IMG/VR virus record: IMGVR_UViG_3300018790_000468
Location: 1 to 64,000 of that record
Source: a virus
Strand: one strand, 5' to 3'
Length of the DNA: 64,000 bases
The translations under genes were made by a program, and so were the position numbers. The notes beneath the pieces are model-generated. The model ran no database searches and was not told the DNA's origin. It saw nothing but the letters and a program-made list of their open reading frames with translations. Shown here piece by piece: positions 21,676 through 29,614 of this stretch; the stretch's first letter is position 1; each line of letters opens with the position of its first letter.

Positions 21676-23178
21676 TTAGAAGTAGACTGATTGTGTTCCA
21701 GGGGTAAAGGCAACGCCTAGACCCGAGAGGATGATAACGTGATAGTACAAGTTAGCACCAAAGATGTTATCGACAACACCGTAGCGGGTCATGAGACCAA
21801 CACGGGGTGCGAAATCATTGGGACCAATTGTACGCTGTACCATGACAGGGATGTATGGGCAGTAGATAATACCAGTATCATAGAACTCAGGACCCTTGTA
21901 GCCCAGAAGGGCATACTCGAGTGGCTGATTCCGGGTACCAGATTGGAACTGTGCCTCAGTACGTGTGTCACGATACACATTAAAACGTCCACCAAGCGAA
22001 CCTACCTTAGCCACGCCTACCGGTTGTGTGTTTACGTTACCCTGGACAGGTACCCACTGGAATTCAGGGAGCATCTCTAGGATAGCACAAACGCGAGGTG
22101 TTGCAACAACAAAGTTGGCTGCACCACGACGATTACGAACGGCAATACGGTTAGCTTCGATAATTAGTCTCTGATAGAAATCGCGATTACGTTCAACGAG
22201 CCAACGGCCGTCTGCTGAAGCTGGGCTCCAAACAGAGTAGCCGGCGCCTGCGCCAGCGTTTAGAGCGACCTGGATCATGCGGATGATCATTTCACGATCG
22301 ATTTCTGCCTGTAGCTCATAGCTCATAGCATTTGTCAATTCTGTGTCAATGTCAATACCGTTCATGTTCTTGAGATCTTGCTCTAATTCAACTGACCAAC
22401 GCGCGCCTAGTCTACGTGTACCGGCTTCAACTGCAGTTTTCTCGAAGGAAACCACGACCTGAGGGATAGATCCCGTCAATTCGTAATCCTTGAGAATACG
22501 TGCCACACCTGCATCTGATCCGAGGATCGAGAAGGCAGAGTTACCGGACAAGCCGGCAGATGATGTACCAGTGAAACGTGTATCTAGGAACTGATAACCC
22601 AATTCTTGTCCATCAGTACCTGCGGCAGTCTGACTGCCGTAGTTTGTACCAACGGTTGTACCGGTGGCTGATGGCTGACCATCAACACCGTTACCAAGGG
22701 CTTCATTCTCGTAACGATAGCGCAAAGCAAATGCCAAACCCACTGGGCCTGACATGGGCTGCACGCCAACGATTTCATTAGAAATAAGTTCGGGGAACGT
22801 TCTACGAATCATGGGAATCAAGATCTTAGGAAGACGATAATCACCAGCTGCATAGGTATCAGTTCCAGGTGTGCCAGCTGGATTTGAATTCCAACCGCCT
22901 GTTTGTGATGTGCCTATTGAGCCACCGGCAGTGCCGGTAGCATTTGAACCAGCTTGATTAGCATAACCAACGGCAGGGCTATAATTAGGCCCTGCTTCTC
23001 TCAAGCACCACTGCTCTTGGTTTTCCAAGAGAATGGCTGTGTTCAAACGGGTATGATCATCTTCGATAGCTGCAACGTTCTTGGAAGTGTAATCCAATAC
23101 TGGACTCCACTTTTCAAGAAGAGCTGAAGCTCTTGACTCGTCAATGTATGACTGCGAAGGACGAACAACTTTTTTCAT
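21676..23178 (-). CDS. gp23: Major capsid protein (T4 gp23-like)
   Basis: 500 residues with the N-terminus typical of T4-like gp23 (SYIDESRASALLEKWSPVLDY...HTRLNTAILLENQEQW). CLRE|AGPN at about residue 61 fits the L-X-E cleavage rule of the gp21 protease, as expected for capsid maturation. Base use is richer in G+C than most neighbours, as often seen for the most highly expressed phage gene. A GGAG ribosome site lies about 15 bases before the ATG, unlike most leaderless starts here. It follows gp22 (23258-24145) and is ended by a strong terminator. Confidence 0.93.
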   Translation of the reverse strand: MKKVVRPSQSYIDESRASALLEKWSPVLDYTSKNVAAIEDDHTRLNTAILLENQEQWCLREAGPNYSPAVGYANQAGSNATGTAGGSIGTSQTGGWNSNPAGTPGTDTYAAGDYRLPKILIPMIRRTFPELISNEIVGVQPMSGPVGLAFALRYRYENEALGNGVDGQPSATGTTVGTNYGSQTAAGTDGQELGYQFLDTRFTGTSSAGLSGNSAFSILGSDAGVARILKDYELTGSIPQVVVSFEKTAVEAGTRRLGARWSVELEQDLKNMNGIDIDTELTNAMSYELQAEIDREMIIRMIQVALNAGAGAGYSVWSPASADGRWLVERNRDFYQRLIIEANRIAVRNRRGAANFVVATPRVCAILEMLPEFQWVPVQGNVNTQPVGVAKVGSLGGRFNVYRDTRTEAQFQSGTRNQPLEYALLGYKGPEFYDTGIIYCPYIPVMVQRTIGPNDFAPRVGLMTRYGVVDNIFGANLYYHVIILSGLGVAFTPGTQSVYF

Positions 23179-23257
23179 ATTTTGAATAAATTTCTCCGTA
23201 ACATAAGTCGACCGTTTTTTTCCTATTAAGGCTAAAGCCTAAACGAAACTGCAAAAA

Positions 23258-24145
23258 TTAGTATTTGCTGAGCTCTTTGAGGTAGTATTTGGATGAATCA
23301 TCATCAGCAGGCAGATTTGTGTTCTCACCAATTATTTTTTCTTCAATAATGGGACGATCTACCTGGGATGAAGATGAATCTTCAACTGCTTCAGTGGCCA
23401 GTGTTTCGAGCCGTTCTGTCTCAGACTTTTCAAACATTTTAACAGTGTAGTCAAAATTCTCTTTGACAAATTCAGGATTCTTGCCAGCAAAAAGTTTAAC
23501 AACTTGTTTAACTTTCTGTGGATCCATGTCTTTTGTCTTTTCTGCAAAGAGATTTGTTTCTTCAATCTCTTGGAGTTTTGACTTCAATGCTGCATTCTCT
23601 GAGAGAACAGCTTCAAGCTTTTTATAAGCTTCATTAATTTGATTCTTGCCGTCAACAATGGCATCACGAATAGAACTATTCGCAAGTGCTTCATCAACAG
23701 CCAGAGTCTTTTTGATGCCTTCAAGAACAGCAACTGCTCGCTTGTTCTTTACTGCTTCATTGATTGATGCAGCAGGTATTGCTTCATCAATGTAAAGTTC
23801 CAAATAATTTGATATGTTTTCAACCAAATTGCCTTTGAAATTCTTGGCGTCTTTGTCAGACATGTTTTCATATTTTTTGAGAACATTCTGCAATTTGCCA
23901 GTGTGATCAGCAACCACTGCTTCATACACTTTGGTCAGCTTGGCTGTGTGATCTGTGTCAATGGCAGATACTAGCTTCTCAAGCTTGCTGGAATAATCTT
24001 CATCTTGCTCAATGAGTGCTTTCTCAACATGCAGTTGCACCTTGGTGTTGACTGCTTCATTAAAAATATTCTGCAACTCATTCAATGTCTCTTCAGACAA
24101 AATATCTTTGGTTGCTTCTTTGAGTACGTCTTTTACTTCTTTCAT
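23258..24145 (-). CDS. gp22: Prohead scaffold protein (T4 gp22-like)
   Basis: 295 residues starting MKEVKDVLKEATKDILSEETL. Long, acidic, almost all helical and without aromatic core residues, as expected of the gp22 scaffold that is degraded by gp21. The start at 24145 is preferred because the longer frame runs into the 50-residue gene at 24153. Position between gp21 and gp23 fixes the assignment. Several L/I-X-X-E sites (for example LQEIEETN) fit protease cleavage. Confidence 0.85.
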   Translation of the reverse strand: MKEVKDVLKEATKDILSEETLNELQNIFNEAVNTKVQLHVEKALIEQDEDYSSKLEKLVSAIDTDHTAKLTKVYEAVVADHTGKLQNVLKKYENMSDKDAKNFKGNLVENISNYLELYIDEAIPAASINEAVKNKRAVAVLEGIKKTLAVDEALANSSIRDAIVDGKNQINEAYKKLEAVLSENAALKSKLQEIEETNLFAEKTKDMDPQKVKQVVKLFAGKNPEFVKENFDYTVKMFEKSETERLETLATEAVEDSSSSQVDRPIIEEKIIGENTNLPADDDSSKYYLKELSKY

Positions 24146-24152
24146 AAATTGT

Positions 24153-24305
24153 TTATTTTGCAACCTTGGAGATTCTTTGCATGATCTTCTCTTCAATTGC
24201 AGTCTTTAAGTATTTATTGGCCGCGGCAAAGTTTTTCTCAGAAATTGCTTGAATAAATTGATTAATTTTCAGCTTTGCCCCGTTCTTGACTAAGTCTTTC
24301 TGCAT
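24153..24305 (-). CDS. Prohead core-type small protein (gp67/gp68-like candidate)
   Basis: 50 residues, starting MQKDLVKNGAKLKINQFIQA and ending RISKVAK, helical and basic. An exact TATAAATA lies 5 bases before its ATG and it fills the gap between gp21 and gp22, so it is very likely real despite its size. T4 and cyanophages have small prohead core proteins (gp67, gp68) near this place. The AAANKYLKTAIEEKIMQRI segment recalls them, but homology is only suggested. Confidence 0.65.
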   Translation of the reverse strand: MQKDLVKNGAKLKINQFIQAISEKNFAAANKYLKTAIEEKIMQRISKVAK

Positions 24306-24310
24306 AAAAA

Positions 24311-24318
24311 TATTTATA
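24311..24318 (-). promoter_or_regulatory. Late promoter box (exact consensus)
   Basis: TATAAATA on the minus strand, 5 bases before the ATG at 24305. Confidence 0.65.
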
Positions 24319-24988
24319 CTGCCAGAGTCATTTTTTTAAAGAAATTTGATATTTGTTCTTTTAAATATGACTCCACATCCACTCTAGGCAAGTTCTTCAG
24401 TGTGTTGCAAAACGTGTCATACACCTCTGCATACTTGCCATCTGCTTCCAGAACAAACTGCTTGGATTCCAGAATACCATTGACAAAGGCCTTGGGAAAC
24501 GATGGATCTGCAACACAATCAATGGCCACCAGACGCATTTCTGTGACACGTTGTATGCCACTGGATTGTTCTTCAAGCTTGCCCAAGGCGCGCGATGACA
24601 TGCCAACTCGCACACCATCATTCACAAGAGAGCGCACAATCATGCCCATGGGGGTGGTTAACACCTTGGATTTGCCATAAAATACATTACCATCTTGCTT
24701 GAGCTCTGTAACCAAGTGACAAGCTCTTTCCAAGTCCACATCAGCAGTGGTGGGGTGATTTAATTCTCCCATGGAGCGGTTATTCTTGATGAGCTCGTCA
24801 CTGTACCGTGTTACTTCACGTGCCATTTCATTCACATCATACACTCTGTTATTTTTATTAACACCTTCAGCCATCATGTATGGTCCATTGATGTACAGAG
24901 TGGCAGGGCCTTTGGAATTCTTCTCTTCTAAAACATATTCAAATTGTTCTTCAGGAGCAGGTCTTTCTACCAATAGTTTTAGAGCCAT
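24314..24988 (-). CDS. gp21: Prohead core protease (T4 gp21-like)
   Basis: 224 residues. SMGELNHPTTADVDLERA supplies the catalytic His, and DGVRVGMSSRALG the catalytic Ser of the U9/herpes-like phage prohead protease family. LYINGPYMMAEGVNKNNRVYD is the conserved N-terminal block. It matures the head by cutting scaffold and capsid proteins after L/I-X-(X-)E. It starts the gp21-core-gp22-gp23 gene order, and an exact late box lies 5 bases before the ATG. Confidence 0.92.
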   Translation of the reverse strand: MALKLLVERPAPEEQFEYVLEEKNSKGPATLYINGPYMMAEGVNKNNRVYDVNEMAREVTRYSDELIKNNRSMGELNHPTTADVDLERACHLVTELKQDGNVFYGKSKVLTTPMGMIVRSLVNDGVRVGMSSRALGKLEEQSSGIQRVTEMRLVAIDCVADPSFPKAFVNGILESKQFVLEADGKYAEVYDTFCNTLKNLPRVDVESYLKEQISNFFKKMTLAV

Positions 24989-24993
24989 AATAA

Positions 24994-25001
24994 TATTTAT
25001 A
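24994..25001 (-). promoter_or_regulatory. Late promoter box of the head operon
   Basis: TATAAATA on the minus strand, 5 bases before the gp21 ATG at 24988. Confidence 0.65.
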
Positions 25002-25026
25002 TCTTGGAAATGCTATTTTTATGAGC

Positions 25027-25869
25027 TTAGTACAGATATCCTGTCAAAATAACCTTACCATTTAATACAGTATAACTACCATTGCCTATGGCATATGCTG
25101 TGTCTACGCGCAAATATAATGTGTCGCCAGGTGTAGCAGTAGTTGACCGGGCGGCGGTTAATGAGCTTCTAGCCCACTGATTGATACTCAAAGTAGCACT
25201 ACTTGAAAATGGTGACACCGTGGGTGTGATCTGATTGGCCAAGACAGTGGCTGAGTTGCTGTTGTAAACTCTAAAAACGGGCATGGTGTCAGTACTACCC
25301 ACAGCACCAGTCACAGCGTCCACTGTGAAAATGAGATCTTGTGGTGCAAACCTAAAGCCTGCTGGCACAACACCTATGGTTGCATAAGTGCCAACTGCAG
25401 CCAGATAATTAACTGTGCCAGTTGTGTACACTTGGTTTCTTAGAAAGGAGCTTGTGCCTGATGTGGCAGCAGCAAAAGTACCAGTGCCAGTTCTATATAT
25501 GATGCCGTTATCAGTTATGTTATGCAAGGCTAATGCTTGACCTGACAAAGCAGTTACCGGGCTGCCTGCCACGCCATCACCATCAGTGACCGCGATGCCA
25601 GTGCCACTTGCTATGGTTCTGCCTGCTACTGTGCCAGCTGCAGTTCTGGTTATGAGACCATTTGTGCCTAAGTTGTGCAACGCCAATGCTTGGCCGGATA
25701 AAGCGGTTACCGGGCTGCCTGCCACGCCATCACCATCAGTGACCGCGATGCCAGTGCCACTTGCTATGGTTCTGCCTGCTACTGTGCCAGCTGCAGTCCT
25801 AGTTATGAGACCATTTGTATTCAAGTTGTGCAACGCCAATGCTTGTCCTGTTAATGATATTTGACCCAT
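25027..25869 (-). CDS. Repeat-containing fibre/virion protein
   Basis: 280 residues. Residues 8-109 are two nearly identical 51-residue units (GQALALHNL.TNGLITRTAAG...GVAGSPVTALS), and a third, partial unit starts at residue 110. The C-terminal about 150 residues are beta-rich and end TVLNGKVILTGYLY. This layout is common in phage fibres, with a repeat stalk and a C-terminal head. A GATAAATA late box lies 5 bases before the ATG. Function beyond virion structure not known. Confidence 0.65.
   Translation of the reverse strand: MGQISLTGQALALHNLNTNGLITRTAAGTVAGRTIASGTGIAVTDGDGVAGSPVTALSGQALALHNLGTNGLITRTAAGTVAGRTIASGTGIAVTDGDGVAGSPVTALSGQALALHNITDNGIIYRTGTGTFAAATSGTSSFLRNQVYTTGTVNYLAAVGTYATIGVVPAGFRFAPQDLIFTVDAVTGAVGSTDTMPVFRVYNSNSATVLANQITPTVSPFSSSATLSINQWARSSLTAARSTTATPGDTLYLRVDTAYAIGNGSYTVLNGKVILTGYLY
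25543..25848 (-). repeat. Two 153-base direct repeats inside the fibre gene
   Basis: Units 25543-25695 and 25696-25848 are nearly identical at DNA level (for example GCTGCCTGCCACGCC occurs at 25561 and 25714, offset 153). The identity at third codon positions points to recent duplication or ongoing recombination. Confidence 0.8.
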
Positions 25870-25874
25870 GTAGT

Positions 25875-25882
25875 TATTTATC
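25875..25882 (-). promoter_or_regulatory. Late promoter box of the repeat fibre gene
   Basis: GATAAATA on the minus strand, 5 bases before the ATG at 25869. Confidence 0.6.
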
Positions 25883-25885
25883 TAC

Positions 25886-27514
25886 CTAGATAACCCTATC
25901 AATAAAGTATTTTGGTAATCTGTCTTTGTGTGTCTTTATGACATCCACTATGTTACCGTCCAGGATGTACGTAACAGAGTAATCATTTTTGCTTCTTGTA
26001 GCTCTTCCAGTTGCTTGCACCATGGCGTTCAACATTTTATCAATGTACCAGGTTTTGTCCAATTCAAACAACTTCTTGATTCTTTTGGAAGATAATGGCA
26101 AGTATGGCAGTTTGACTATGATTTGAAATCTAGCCAATTCATCCTTGAGATCAATACCAAAGGACAATGATGGTGACACCAGCACAGTAGGTGCACTGCT
26201 CAAGGAATGCTCCTTGAGAATATCTTCATTTTTTGACGATAGCTCCCTGAAGAGAAATCTATCACCACTCAAATTTGCTTTAATATATTCTGTTATCTCC
26301 ATGGTATGGGTGTGTATGATACCCTTTTCATCTTTATGAAAATCACAAATTTGCTTAATCTTGTTAACAATTTCTGGCAATTCTGTTTTAATGGTTTTAT
26401 AGTTTAACTTGTTCTTAGATGTGACATATATGGGTGATTTTGACGATTCAAAAGTGGAGTCAACCTCCACATATTCATAATCTTTGATGCCCAGCGTTTT
26501 TGCAAAGTTTTTATGATCAATGATGGTAGCAGACATTAACAAGATGTTGTCACCATAATCAAAGATATATTTTGATAATTTGTCCACTTTGAGTGGTGTG
26601 AACAAGGCACGGCGTGAATCCTTGTCCACAACAAACTCACACTCATCCCACAGCGATTCAATAATTGCAAGATTGCTGTGTAGGTTCTTGAGATAGCGAA
26701 TTTTAATTTTGTCCAATGGAGATAGATTGGTTATTTTTTTGGTGTTCCTGCTTTGTAGCAGGCCAATTGTTTCGCTGAGACGAAAGATGAGCTCGTACAG
26801 CCAGACACGAGTTTTCTGCATGCTCTCTGTGACCAGAGGCAGCACACTGATATCGTAGCTCCTCAATCTGTCATAATCAATGAGAGCAGAGAACCGTCTC
26901 ACCAATTCATCCTCTAATTCTGACGCTTCATCACACACAATAAAATTTTTTCGTTTCACATGATCTGGCAGAGATAAAAACATTTTGTAATTTAAAATGG
27001 AGAACCTGTCCAGCAGAGCAGTGTTTCTTGCAGCATAATAAGGACATATATTTTTTGTCCAGCAATCCTCCTTGAGCTTGCTTACTAATACACATGGTGC
27101 AGACTCCACATCAAAATTTTCATCCACATGGCATTGATAATTTGTTTTGCCCTTCAATAGTTTGCCATCCTCAAACAACTGAATGTATTGGTCTTGCAGA
27201 GATTTTGTTATGGTCAGAGTGAAGGTGCCAAAGGCAGGTTCCTTCCTTGCGTCTGCTTCATGTGTATAATTGCCACTGTAATCTTGTCTGAATGCATCAT
27301 AACTGTTGATAAGACTGGTATATGCTGCAGTGGGTGGTGTGCTCAGATTAGCCAATGTCTTGCCAAGAAAGCTTTTACCTGTGCCTGTGGGCGCACAGCA
27401 GATCACAAACTTCTTTCCTTTGGCAAAAGCTTTCTCAACACCATCAATCAACTGTATCTGACTGCTGCTCGGAGTATAGTTTTGAGGAAAATAAGAAACT
27501 AATTTTTTCTGCAC
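25886..27514 (-). CDS. DinG/XPD-like superfamily 2 helicase
   Basis: 542 residues. Walker A is CCAPTGTGKS (about 39-48), motif II FIVCDEASELED, and the end carries QATGRATRSKNDY (motif VI). Cysteines at YQC, APCV, EDCW and NICPYY (about 128-167) match the four-cysteine iron-sulphur site of DinG/XPD helicases. It would unwind DNA 5'-3' or remove R-loops. The GTG start is chosen because a TACAAT box lies 6 bases before it with TTGATC 16 bases further up. T4 has Dda and UvsW, while this phage also has UvsW (58779), so this is an additional helicase. Confidence 0.78.
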   Translation of the reverse strand: MQKKLVSYFPQNYTPSSSQIQLIDGVEKAFAKGKKFVICCAPTGTGKSFLGKTLANLSTPPTAAYTSLINSYDAFRQDYSGNYTHEADARKEPAFGTFTLTITKSLQDQYIQLFEDGKLLKGKTNYQCHVDENFDVESAPCVLVSKLKEDCWTKNICPYYAARNTALLDRFSILNYKMFLSLPDHVKRKNFIVCDEASELEDELVRRFSALIDYDRLRSYDISVLPLVTESMQKTRVWLYELIFRLSETIGLLQSRNTKKITNLSPLDKIKIRYLKNLHSNLAIIESLWDECEFVVDKDSRRALFTPLKVDKLSKYIFDYGDNILLMSATIIDHKNFAKTLGIKDYEYVEVDSTFESSKSPIYVTSKNKLNYKTIKTELPEIVNKIKQICDFHKDEKGIIHTHTMEITEYIKANLSGDRFLFRELSSKNEDILKEHSLSSAPTVLVSPSLSFGIDLKDELARFQIIVKLPYLPLSSKRIKKLFELDKTWYIDKMLNAMVQATGRATRSKNDYSVTYILDGNIVDVIKTHKDRLPKYFIDRVI

Positions 27515-27520
27515 GTACTA

Positions 27521-27548
27521 ATTGTAGTTATAAGAACTCAATGATCAA
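27521..27548 (-). promoter_or_regulatory. Early-type promoter of the DinG-like helicase
   Basis: On the minus strand: TTGATC (27548-27543), 16-base spacer, TACAAT (27526-27521), 6 bases to the GTG at 27514. Confidence 0.55.
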
Positions 27549-27866
27549 GGTATTATCGTAAAATTTTGAAAACTTCTGTCTTTTTAAAAGCTTAATAATT
27601 GTCTCCAGTTCCTTATTCTTCTTGGTGAGTGTGTAATTTGTGTAATCAAAAAATAGTTGGTTTTTTTCAAATTTATATGTGTACGGGTAAGGTATTTCAA
27701 TATATTTGTATGCATTGTCTCCCACACAAAGCTTGAAGTGCAGATAGAACTCTTTGAAGGAAAAAAGTATCAGCTTGCCCTCTCTTAATATTTTGTTATT
27801 GATTTTAAATTTGAGATCTTTTTGAAAAATCGAAGTCACATCTTTTTCTAAATTAAGAATGCTCAT
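27528..27866 (-). CDS. Protein of unknown function (112 aa)
   Basis: Not recognised. AT-rich, lysine- and tyrosine-rich, probably alpha/beta (FSFKEFYLHFKLCVGDNAYKYIEIPYP is the most beta-like part, about 36-62). Its start overlaps the preceding gene by 4 bases, so it belongs to the 29580-27528 operon with the co-chaperonin and gp62. Confidence 0.5.
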   Translation of the reverse strand: MSILNLEKDVTSIFQKDLKFKINNKILREGKLILFSFKEFYLHFKLCVGDNAYKYIEIPYPYTYKFEKNQLFFDYTNYTLTKKNKELETIIKLLKRQKFSKFYDNTLIIEFL

Positions 27867-28243
27867 GTGTTCATGAACCTTTCTTTCTCTGCAACTGACA
27901 TGAAGCGCAGACTTTCATTAAAATATTTCCAAAATTCATCATCCGTGATAGGTATTGTTTTTATGAGCTCACAGCTCTCCATGTTGATGCATCTAAAATC
28001 TTGCATGAAAATGTCCCATGTTATGATAATATTTTTGTTAGTAGGATCAAATTTTGGTCGTCTTTTAGGCTGCTTGTAATTTAATAAGATCTTACCATTT
28101 ATACTACCCAACAAGCCTGCACTGTTGGTGCATAGCATTCTGCGCGTGAGCGGTTCACCTGCAACAGGCCGCTTCCTAGAAAACTTCACTTCACAAACAT
28201 TATTTTCTAGGAGATTTTTTAGGGACCCTAGTGTTATTTTCAT
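27863..28243 (-). CDS. SH3-like barrel protein of T4-like phages (candidate)
   Basis: 126 residues starting MKITLGSLKNLLENNVCEVKF. The first half (CEVKFSRKRPVAGEPLTRRMLCTNS, then GKILLNYKQPKRRP) resembles the small SH3-beta-barrel proteins (DUF2693-like) common in T4-like phages. The longer frame is rejected because it would run deep into the co-chaperonin gene. The ATG used still overlaps that gene by 44 bases. Function unknown; family assignment tentative. Confidence 0.5.
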   Translation of the reverse strand: MKITLGSLKNLLENNVCEVKFSRKRPVAGEPLTRRMLCTNSAGLLGSINGKILLNYKQPKRRPKFDPTNKNIIITWDIFMQDFRCINMESCELIKTIPITDDEFWKYFNESLRFMSVAEKERFMNT

Positions 28244-28652
28244 TATCCTTACGTGTGGTGCATATGCCAAAGATGCGTTGTTCATTAATAAAAATGCCTT
28301 TGTCAATCTTACCATACCCCTCCACATCAATGTTTGAAATGGGTACCCCGAGATTATTTGGAAAGCAAATGACGTCACCGGGAGTGGTGTGTCTCACGCT
28401 TGGACCTGTAAGAATTACTCTGCCCAATCGCCATGCTTTTGTTTCAGCATTTACAGGCACCAGAATGCCATTGCGTATGATCTCTTTTCCATTGTCCGAT
28501 TCATCAATAAAAATAGCAAGAATAATATCATCTAGCACTTGTTTCAGGTTGTGTCCTAAGAATACTGAATCAAACGTATTTTTAGGCAGATCAGCGAAAT
28601 CAATTAAACTCTTGGGAACTGGGCCCAGAGCATCTACAGATAGTTTTGACAT
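28200..28652 (-). CDS. GroES-like co-chaperonin (T4 gp31 analogue)
   Basis: 150 residues. The middle has the GroES-fold layout: DDIILAIFIDESDNGKEIIRNGILVP (mobile loop and strand), then GRVILTGPSVRHTTPGDVICFPNNLG. Co-chaperonins of this type cap host GroEL to fold the capsid protein, as T4 gp31 does for gp23. The C-terminal tail is basic (KDNENNTRVPKKSPRK). It lies between gp62 and the SH3-like gene, with overlaps on both sides. Confidence 0.72.
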   Translation of the reverse strand: MSKLSVDALGPVPKSLIDFADLPKNTFDSVFLGHNLKQVLDDIILAIFIDESDNGKEIIRNGILVPVNAETKAWRLGRVILTGPSVRHTTPGDVICFPNNLGVPISNIDVEGYGKIDKGIFINEQRIFGICTTRKDNENNTRVPKKSPRK

Positions 28653-28996
28653 ATGATGTAATGATTTATCTCTCTTTTTGAGAGTTCAAGGTTTCGCGAC
28701 AACATTGTTAGATTTGCATCTTCTTCTTTTTCTTTGTTATTGTTTTTCTTCATGTAGTCTATCTTGCTAAAGTTGTACCTCGGTAAGAAGTTTTTCAAGA
28801 AGTGAAAATGCTCCTGTTTGGACAGGTTAGTAAATCTGTTTGTAGTTATGTTGATAACATTGGCCAGTTCCTTGCTATGAAATGAACACCAGCGGTTAAT
28901 CATATATGGTATATAGGAATTGTTGTTATCGTGATTTATTTCTCGCTTTTTCTTTGAAAAAAGAATAGAGTTAAGAAAATCAAAGATTGTATCCAT
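28634..28996 (-). CDS. gp62: Clamp-loader small subunit (T4 gp62-like)
   Basis: 120 residues. YIPYMINRWCSFHSKELANVINI and QEHFHFLKNFLPRYNFS match the conserved core of T4-like gp62 in marine phages (Pro-Tyr/Phe-Met-Ile-Asn-Arg pattern). gp62 works with gp44 to load the sliding clamp gp45. The ATG at 28996 is chosen because it overlaps the upstream stop by one base (TAATG). A TTG two codons upstream is less likely. gp44 is not in this window. Confidence 0.65.
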   Translation of the reverse strand: MDTIFDFLNSILFSKKKREINHDNNNSYIPYMINRWCSFHSKELANVINITTNRFTNLSKQEHFHFLKNFLPRYNFSKIDYMKKNNNKEKEEDANLTMLSRNLELSKREINHYIICQNYL

Positions 28997-29580
28997 TAGC
29001 AAATGACTTTTGTCGTTGCAATGAATATGTTGTCGTTGAGATGGTAGAACAGATCGATAACTTCAGACATGAAGCTGTTTGCTTGATCATCTGTAAGATC
29101 TGTTGAGTATGCAAAGGCAGGTGCTTTTTTTCCTGCTTTAATATTGATGCCTGTATGACCCAGGGCAACATCATTCTTAGTGTATGTGATACTAACGCTG
29201 CACTTGCCGCGAGGTTGTGCAACACCACCTTGTGTATGCTCCTTGTGCACAATCAAATCATCACCCTTCATTTCAATTGGTGCTTTGAGGTATTGTGTTG
29301 ACAGTATATTTGCAATTTGAGTATTTAAAAGTCTCTGATATGCCACTGCACCAAAAGCATCCAGGTACGGAATTTCCCAAAGGAAATTAATAGCATCATC
29401 ACTGTATATGTAATCAGCATTAAGAATATCCTCACTGTCAATCATGCCCTCTGCTTCAACTTGCATGGGTGCTCGAAAAGCAACAATGTTGCCGATGGGC
29501 AGAGTTTTATCTCGAAAAAACTTATAAGCAAATCGAGAGTGTAGCAACGAACCGTCATATATTTTTTGACTAATAATCAT
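28996..29580 (-). CDS. DUF366-like protein
   Basis: 194 residues. The start IYDGSLLHSRFAYKFF, then GNIVAFRAPMQVEAEGMIDSEDIL and AVAYQRLLNTQIANIL, recalls DUF366 (a biotin/lipoate-ligase-like fold, function unknown). It opens an operon whose next genes are gp62 and a co-chaperonin. A perfect early-type promoter lies in front (TTGATA, 16 bases, TATTAT, 6 bases, ATG). Assignment rests on remembered motif pattern and should be tested by profile search. Confidence 0.5.
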   Translation of the reverse strand: MIISQKIYDGSLLHSRFAYKFFRDKTLPIGNIVAFRAPMQVEAEGMIDSEDILNADYIYSDDAINFLWEIPYLDAFGAVAYQRLLNTQIANILSTQYLKAPIEMKGDDLIVHKEHTQGGVAQPRGKCSVSITYTKNDVALGHTGINIKAGKKAPAFAYSTDLTDDQANSFMSEVIDLFYHLNDNIFIATTKVIC

Positions 29581-29586
29581 TTAATA

Positions 29587-29614
29587 ATAATAATATGTTA
29601 AGTTTGTATATCAA
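29587..29614 (-). promoter_or_regulatory. Early-type promoter of the DUF366-gp62 operon
   Basis: On the minus strand: TTGATA (29614-29609), 16-base spacer, TATTAT (29592-29587), 6 bases to the ATG at 29580. Confidence 0.55.

Noticed and set aside
27543-27866. Frames opposite the DinG-like and 27528 genes on the plus strand
   Set aside because: Short, overlapping certain minus-strand genes, and without promoter boxes at the usual spacing.
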